From contig OX439051.1 in the NCBI GenBank assembly GCA_949317995.1, positions 36,831,250-36,895,249 of the forward strand: DNA of 64,000 nucleotides. Direction: 5' to 3'. Shown here piece by piece: positions 58,801-64,000 of this stretch; the stretch's first letter is position 1; each line of letters opens with the position of its first letter. The notes beneath the pieces were generated by a model, which had not been told where the DNA came from, ran no database searches, and saw nothing but the letters and a program-made list of their open reading frames with translations. Both the position numbers and the translations under genes were made by a program. The stretch comes from Acholoe squamosa. Lineage: Eukaryota; Annelida; Polychaeta; Phyllodocida; Polynoidae.

Positions 58801-59280
58801 GATTGGGACCTGCAGCTCCCCTTTGTGATGGCAGCCTACCGGTCCTCGGTGCAGGCCTCTACCAACCAGACGCCTAATTGTCTGATGTTGGGGAGGGAGA
58901 CTCAGGCGCCTTTGGCTTTGTTGTACCCGGACCGCGCCCCGGGCCGGCCAGTGGATCCGCAGGACTTTGTGGCCGAGTTGCAGTTCAGGATGGCTCAGGC
59001 CCATCAGTATGCACGGGAACGGACTGGGGCGAGCGTACGGCGCCAGGAGCGCTCATACTCCGGCCGGGTGAGGGGGGAGACTTTGGAGGTAGGCGATCAG
59101 GTCTATTATTTGGTACCTAAGAGGGAGATTGGGAAGTCGTCTAAGCTCCTGCTCCCATACACCGGGCCGTGGACCGTGAGTAGGGCGCTGGGGGGGCCGG
59201 TATTCGAGATCCGGGACGGCCGGGTAACGAAAGTGGTACATAGGGACCTACTGAAGAAGGTTCCACGCCGGGAACCTGCG
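55810..59280 (+). CDS. Pol region of the gypsy element: protease, RT, RNase H, integrase
   Basis: Domains in order: aspartic protease with LLVDTGATVNLLS (about 55850); RT with VVLVRKKDGRMRFCVDYRRV, WFSTLDLASGYWQVEMD, MPFGLCNAPSTFERLM and the catalytic YLDD near 57101; RNase H with LALDTDASDLGLGAVIS (about 57535), the NYCVTRREMLAVV segment and HGNADGLSRRP; an integrase with a Cys/His zinc region near 58240-58370 (CATCPDCLRRK), the catalytic core with MDLLGPLP, IHTDQGRNF (about 58625) and GLVERFNRT (about 58738), and a C-terminal LPYTGPWTV segment near 59150 in the place of the GPY/F module. The order PR-RT-RH-IN is that of Ty3/gypsy. About one apparent break; described as a region. Confidence 0.9.
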
Positions 59281-62200
59281 CGGGAAGTCGTTCGGGTGCT
59301 GCGTTCCGACCCGGACTCACCGGGGACAAGCGGAGATCCGGGTACTTACCGTTTTCCCGCCCTGCGGGGGGTGACGTCACTGATGGCGGAGACAGACGGG
59401 GTACGAACAGGTCGAGGACGGCGGTTGTGGGCCTCGTACATTCCCTGGTTCCTGGAAAGAGAAAAAGGAGAATTAGCAAGGGTACCGGAAATCAGCAACA
59501 GAGGGGTAGGAGTGGAGCCCGGAGGGGAGAAAAACAGACTTACCGTGGTGCCCGGTGTGGGAAGGGGACTGAACAGTAGAGGGGTCGGAAAAGGGTGCGG
59601 GGCCCCCGGAGGCGGCTGGAAGGATCGGTGCCAAGTTGGAAAAGGACACGGTGCCCCCAGAGGCGGACGAGGGGATTGTTGCCAGGTAGGGGGCCGGTAC
59701 GCCAGGACCCCTACTTCTGTCCCGGTGGGGTTGGTAGAGCAGAGGTGGGAGGAGAGCGACGAGGAGTGGATTCGTTTCAGGCCGAGGTGCCGGGGGGTGG
59801 AAGTGGTACGGTGGATTCCGGTGGAGCGACCGCCACAGTTGCGAGGGGATTGGTATATGAGAAAGGAGGGGGAGAGCCCCCGCACGATGTCTATGAGGGT
59901 GAGAGACATAGTGTTAGGAAAGAAGCGGCGCCACGAGGAGGAGGACCGCCGTAGGCACATCTGGGACCGCCGGGAGCCCTATCGGGAGGACGTCTGGCGC
60001 CGTGACCTATTTCCGCGGGCGGATGTAGGTCACCGCCCAGAACGAGGCTCGCGTCCATCTTCATTTTCAAACCGGCCAACGGTGCACGATCGGCGAAGCG
60101 AGAGTAACACAGACATTGCGACAGAAATGGGGCCTAAAAAGGGCGAAAGAGGACGGAGTGGGGTGGCGAGGACCCCCAAGAAGAAGTCGCCAGCTAAGAA
60201 GCGGCATACATGCCCGGAACCGGGGTGTATGGTCACAACGGGGCGGCTGGACACCCTGAAGAGGCATCTGAGCCTACACGCCGGGGCAGGACCAGGATGG
60301 GACTGCCCGGCGGAGGGCTGCGAGTTGCAGGTGAGGGGGAAGAGGCACAAAGAACTCTGGAAGCACATGTGCGCCAAACATCCAACGCACCCCTGGAGCA
60401 TCTATGAAAAGATCCCGGACCCGACGGAGATTCAGTACCGTCGGAAGCTACCAGAGGCCACCCAGTCCGAGGGGGAGGAAGAGGATGAGGACGATGGCTC
60501 CAGGTCCCCCCGCCCGGCGGTGGCGAGTAAGGTGGTGGTGCCGGCCCCGGGGAAATCGGTGGAGGTGGGCCAGCGTAGCAGGGGTGAGAAGAGGGGCCCG
60601 TCCACATCGCGGGAAAGCAGCTGGGAGAAGGACTCGGTCTGCGACATCGGGGAGGGCAGTGACGCCGACGACCTCCCTCTGACGGCGAGAGTCGCCGCAT
60701 CCCCGAAGGGATCGGGCTCCGGAGGGCCTACGGCCGCAGCGCCAAAGAGGCCGAAGAGGGACGAAGCCGCGGGGGTCCCAGCCGCGTCGGCGGGGGGAGG
60801 AGGACCGATAGACGAGGCGGTCCTGAGCGAGATGCTGGGGGGCGGGGTGACGGATGTGCTGGAGGTGCCGGCCGAGGCCACAAGCGGGGGGACGGCGGTG
60901 TCTGGAGGCACCACGGAGCAGCAGCATCGGGAGTGGTTGGCGGCCATGTACCACCTGCCGGTGGACCACCCGATCCTAGCCATGGTCTCACCTCCCTCCC
61001 CGGCGGGGGCTCCGGGCGCGCGGCCTCCCCAGGAGATGACTCCGCCAGGGACCCGGCCACGGCTACAGAGGCGGTTTACCTCGCCGGTACACCGGTCCGA
61101 TTCCCAGCAGGTCACCCCGCAGCTGGAGACCAGTCCGGTCGGCCCAGCAGGCGAGCTGGACGCGAACCTCATCGGCGGGGAGGACCGCAGGAGGGTGGTC
61201 ACTGCAGAGGCCCCGGTGCTCCCAACGCCGGAGGAGACGACACCGGTGGAGCCCACACGCCCGAGGACCCCCAGAGCGAGAGGTGACCTCGCTAAGGAAG
61301 TCCAGGCCAAGAGAGAAAGCTACCAGCGGAGGATGGCCGGGGGGGGCGACGACGAGGGGGCGACGTCAGCGGTGGAGAGGAGGAAAGCCCGGCCCCTGGT
61401 AGCCCTGGAACAGTCCTTCAGGGAGGCAGAGGATGGGCAGACATCCGCCGGGACAGGGGGCGACCGGTCGGCGGACCAGCAGTCGGCGGGGGAAGTGGCG
61501 GGGCCTGAGGCGCCACGGGAGGAGAGAGAGAGACAGAAAATGGACGAGAAACGAGTAGCGGAGGCCGAGAAGAAGAAGAGGGAGGAGGAGAGGAAGGCAG
61601 AAGCCGAGAAGAAAAAGAGGGAGGAGGAGACCGAGAAGAAAAAGAGGGAGGAAGAGAGAAGGGCGGCGGAAGCCGACAGGAAGAGGAAGGAACAGGAGAA
61701 GGCGGAAGAAGAGAAGCGGGCGGCCGAAGCGGATAAGAAAAGGAAGGCGGCGGAAGCCGAGAAGGCAAAGAAGGAACAGAGGAAGGCAGAGGAGGAAAGG
61801 CGGGTGGCTGAGGCCAGTAGGAGAAAGAGGGAGGAGGAAGAGAAGAGAAAGAGGGAAGCAGAGGAAAACAAAAGAAGGCAGGAACAAGAGAGCAGGAGGG
61901 TAGCGGAGGAGAAAGAGGAGAAAAGGAAGAGGGAGGAACAGAAACTGGCAGAGGAGAAGGCGAGTAAGAAGAGGAAAGAGGAGAAAAGGTTAGCAGAGGA
62001 GAGAGAGGAGAAGAAACGAAAGGAGGAAAGAGAGGAAAAGAAACGCCGGGAAGAGAAGAGGTTGGAAAGAGAGAAGGAGGAGAGGAAGCGCCGGGAGAAA
62101 GACCAGGAAAAAAGGCGGAAAGAGGAGGACGAAGACAGGCGTTGGGCGGAGAGGGAGAGACAGAGAGAGAGGGAGGGGAAAGAATACTGGCCCTCCAGTA

Positions 62201-62673
62201 GTGATGAGTCCCAGCTCGACGCCGGGTCGCGCCACGCCGGGGGCAGGGGGCCAGCGCCGAGACCACCGGGAGGGCCAGCTGCAGCGGCGGGGGTCTTACC
62301 AATGGGCCCGGACATCGGAGGACAGCTCCCTAGGCCATTCCCGGGGTGGGGAGATGGGTTCCCCAGGGGCCCGGTGACCATCCCGTGGATAGAGGAGGGA
62401 GGCACGGCGGCCGAGAGGTGGAGGACGGGAAATAGGCCCAACGAGGAGTGGGGTCCCACTGTGCCGGTTTCAGGGCGCCACCACCGGTGGGAGGACGTGC
62501 TCGGGGGAGATCTGGTTCAGGTGAACCAGTTGTACCAGACGGTCTACCGCCGGAGGGTGAGTACCACAAAGAATACACTTGTGATAGACCAAGAACGGGT
62601 AGAGAGGTATAGTGGTCAGCAGATACAACAGCTGTCAGTAGACGAACGGATCAAATGCATGTTGGCAGAGTAG
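59281..62673 (+). CDS. Extra C-terminal region of the gypsy element: zinc fingers and long charged helix
   Basis: The frame carries on beyond the integrase for about 1,130 residues. It has a Gly/Arg-rich part with repeated GAPGGGW/GAPRGGRG-like units (about 59590-59680). A possible internal start lies at 60127 (MGPKKGERGRSGVARTPKKK), followed by two C2H2-like motifs (CPEPGCMV...LKRHLSLH and CPAEGCEL...LWKHMCAKH, about 60208-60393). A long acidic, Pro/Ser/Gly-rich section follows, then an E/K/R/A-rich stretch of about 220 residues (about 61520-62190) with EEKKRKEE-type units, likely a single alpha-helix or coiled coil. A Gly/Pro-rich end closes with a W-containing tail. No envelope-like signal peptide or membrane span is seen. 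Function unknown. Nucleic-acid binding by the fingers is inferred. It may be a separate ORF expressed from the internal start or an acquired host segment. Confidence 0.75.
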   Translation, partial: REVVRVLRSDPDSPGTSGDPGTYRFPALRGVTSLMAETDGVRTGRGRRLWASYIPWFLEREKGELARVPEISNRGVGVEPGGEKNRLTVVPGVGRGLNSRGVGKGCGAPGGGWKDRCQVGKGHGAPRGGRGDCCQVGGRYARTPTSVPVGLVEQRWEESDEEWIRFRPRCRGVEVVRWIPVERPPQLRGDWYMRKEGESPRTMSMRVRDIVLGKKRRHEEEDRRRHIWDRREPYREDVWRRDLFPRADVGHRPERGSRPSSFSNRPTVHDRRSESNTDIATEMGPKKGERGRSGVARTPKKKSPAKKRHTCPEPGCMVTTGRLDTLKRHLSLHAGAGPGWDCPAEGCELQVRGKRHKELWKHMCAKHPTHPWSIYEKIPDPTEIQYRRKLPEATQSEGEEEDEDDGSRSPRPAVASKVVVPAPGKSVEVGQRSRGEKRGPSTSRESSWEKDSVCDIGEGSDADDLPLTARVAASPKGSGSGGPTAAAPKRPKRDEAAGVPAASAGGGGPIDEAVLSEMLGGGVTDVLEVPAEATSGGTAVSGGTTEQQHREWLAAMYHLPVDHPILAMVSPPSPAGAPGARPPQEMTPPGTRPRLQRRFTSPVHRSDSQQVTPQLETSPVGPAGELDANLIGGEDRRRVVTAEAPVLPTPEETTPVEPTRPRTPRARGDLAKEVQAKRESYQRRMAGGGDDEGATSAVERRKARPLVALEQSFREAEDGQTSAGTGGDRSADQQSAGEVAGPEAPREERERQKMDEKRVAEAEKKKREEERKAEAEKKKREEETEKKKREEERRAAEADRKRKEQEKAEEEKRAAEADKKRKAAEAEKAKKEQRKAEEERRVAEASRRKREEEEKRKREAEENKRRQEQESRRVAEEKEEKRKREEQKLAEEKASKKRKEEKRLAEEREEKKRKEEREEKKRREEKRLEREKEERKRREKDQEKRRKEEDEDRRWAERERQREREGKEYWPSSSDESQLDAGSRHAGGRGPAPRPPGGPAAAAGVLPMGPDIGGQLPRPFPGWGDGFPRGPVTIPWIEEGGTAAERWRTGNRPNEEWGPTVPVSGRHHRWEDVLGGDLVQVNQLYQTVYRRRVSTTKNTLVIDQERVERYSGQQIQQLSVDERIKCMLAE

Positions 62674-63586
62674 AGCAGGTGGCGGTATCCGAGTAACAGG
62701 GAACGTGGGAGACATGAGGGTAGCGGGCTGGAGGAGGGGGTAGCAGTCGAAGAGCGGGGAACGTCGGGAAGGCCTCAGGAGCGGGAGAAGAGGGGAGACA
62801 AGGAGGATGGCCTAGGGTCCTAGTCTGACGGTGTATCTTGTGTTGCAGGAGAGCCGGAGCCGGGACGGCCCGCCGGAGGGAACGGTTGGAGGGGAGACGG
62901 CCGCCGACGGGCAGGCCATCAGGGGACCCCCAGTGCTGGAGGCGAGCTAGGACGGTCGGCGTTAGGCAACCCCGCTAGCGAGGACACGGCTACATCCGTC
63001 CGCTGCCTACAGATGCCCGCAGTGATCCTGTCCCAGGGTGGCACCTAGAGTGCAGGAAGACTGAGAGTGTATATATGTTGATGATTGTATATCGGTTAAT
63101 AATATCCAAACGTTAATTGTTATTGTGTATCGGTTAATAGTATCCGAACGTTAATTGTTATTGAGACATACATGTTCGTGTGATCTGAAGGATTAAGATG
63201 GTATATATGCTGATAGTATCGAGATGTTAAGTGCTGTGACAACATACCCGTTCGTTAATCCGATGAGGGCGATGTTGTGGAAACGCCGTCGTAGGAGGAA
63301 TGCCAGACGCCGGGCGGGACGGCTTAGAAGTTAAGCGTTATGGAGCATACCTGATGTTAATAGAGTCGCGATGTAGATATAGATCTGACGGGCCGGTGAG
63401 ATGTTGTTTGATGTTAATAGAAGTTACGAGGCTGATACGGACCTAACGGAACATCAGGAGGATATTATTCGGTATTATATAATATGGCTGTTATGACGTT
63501 TACTGTAAGAAGTTATCAAGGTCGGCACCTCGGGATACGCCCGTTCCGTATTGATCCACCGGTGGTTGTGATTAAGGTGGGAGGAG
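62674..63586 (+). other. 3' non-coding region of the gypsy element, ending in a polypurine tract
   Basis: Contains imperfect repeats around GTATATCGGTTAATA / ATCCGAACGTTAATTGTTA (63085-63160). It ends with the purine-rich AAGGTGGGAGGAG at 63574-63586, immediately before the 3' LTR, which would prime plus-strand synthesis. No gene seen. Confidence 0.75.
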
Positions 63587-64000
63587 TGTAATGGAGTCGG
63601 CTCCGGTGGAATACGCGGGCGAGTTCGGCGGAGAGGCCGGACGTTAGTTGCAGCGGCCGACGCCGGGTGGCGCCGCGGCTAGCGAGTTAGACCATATTTG
63701 GTAGTGTGACGTCACCGGAACATCGGGGGGGTATATAAGGGCGAGCTCAGGAGGAGTCGGGGGTCGGACTGACTAGGGAGAAAGCTGGGAAGACGCACGG
63801 TGAGGCAGCAGGAAGCCAGTAGTAGCCGAGACGCCGGGATCCGACTGAGAGTGGGTTCGCCGCCGGAAGTGCTAGAGAGGGTTAGCTGCCGCCGCACGAG
63901 CCGTCGTCACACGGGATCGGTGTACCTAAGCCCACAGGGCGGGCCGGGATGTGGCCCATGAATAAAAGTATTTAAGTCGTTAACTCGTAACTCGGTGTTC
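63587..64000 (+). repeat. 3' LTR of the gypsy element, cut by the window end
   Basis: Matches bases 1-414 of the 5' LTR with two transitions; the last 16 bases lie outside the window. Confidence 0.93.

Larger units (their letters stand above)
53990..64000 (+). mobile_element. Ty3/gypsy LTR retrotransposon with an extended C-terminal region, young, nearly whole
   Basis: A 430-bp 5' LTR (TGTAAT...ATTACA) is followed by a TGG-starting primer-binding site, gag, pol (protease, RT, RNase H, integrase), a long extra region, a purine-rich tract and a 3' LTR that runs off the window 16 bases short of its expected end. The LTRs differ at 2 of 414 compared positions (both transitions) with no indels, so the insertion is very recent. 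The element is far richer in GC than its surroundings. It looks almost whole, with about one apparent break in pol. Gag and pol share a frame, as in gypsy and retroviral elements that use read-through. The right target duplication cannot be checked here. Clade not assigned. Confidence 0.93.

Noticed and set aside
61320-62459. Long minus-strand open frames rich in Ser, Leu and Phe
   Set aside because: They are the reverse of the E/K/R-rich coding repeat of the gypsy element; purine-rich codons read backwards rarely give stops.
53990-64000. Possibility that the gypsy extra region is an envelope gene
   Set aside because: No signal peptide, fusion peptide, membrane anchor or Cys pattern of env; the region is zinc-finger plus charged low-complexity sequence.

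Overview
The window looks like repeat-rich, AT-rich nuclear DNA of a marine invertebrate. The evidence is a host gene split by introns with GT/AG borders, several kinds of retroelement (Penelope-like, tyrosine-recombinase and Ty3/gypsy), many short inverted-repeat elements, and no bacterial-style operons. The only clear host gene is the 3' half of a neuropeptide G-protein-coupled receptor on the minus strand (exons between 8607 and 14682). Its TM6-TM7 and tail resemble protostome CCAP receptors slightly more than vertebrate neuropeptide S receptors. The species cannot be named from this sequence alone.

Layout. 1-8600 is mostly non-coding, with small palindromic elements and two decayed copies of one multi-membrane-span exon (2953-4070 and 4436-4658); the first is split by a 902-bp TIR element. 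8607-14682 holds the receptor exons, with two neighbouring copies of a TIR element in the long last intron. 14820-16480 is a broken Penelope-like element with a GIY-YIG endonuclease part, followed by a hammerhead-ribozyme-like motif. 16860-26165 and 41470-51420 are two diverged copies of a 6-10 kb non-coding segment. A third copy of the segment's end lies at 16868-17080, so this was probably once a tandem array.

The stretch between the two copies (26236-40750) is filled with elements: a Ngaro-like tyrosine-recombinase retrotransposon with split direct repeats (26341-30996), remnants of a related subfamily, nested MITEs, a solo LTR, and a second, broken tyrosine-recombinase retroelement on the minus strand (34744-40030). 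Segment copy B also gained three minisatellite arrays (48.9-51.9 kb).

53990-64000 is a GC-rich, very young Ty3/gypsy LTR element. Its LTRs differ at 2 of 414 compared positions, and the last 16 bases of the 3' LTR lie beyond the window. Its pol frame continues past the integrase into an unusual region of about 1,100 residues with two C2H2 zinc-finger-like motifs and a charged helix of about 220 residues. This is the most unusual feature of the window.

The elements do not form a shared pathway. The window records successive insertions, duplication and satellite growth around one neuropeptide receptor gene. The receptor's first half (TM1-TM4) was not found and probably lies beyond the window or in exons too short to recognise.
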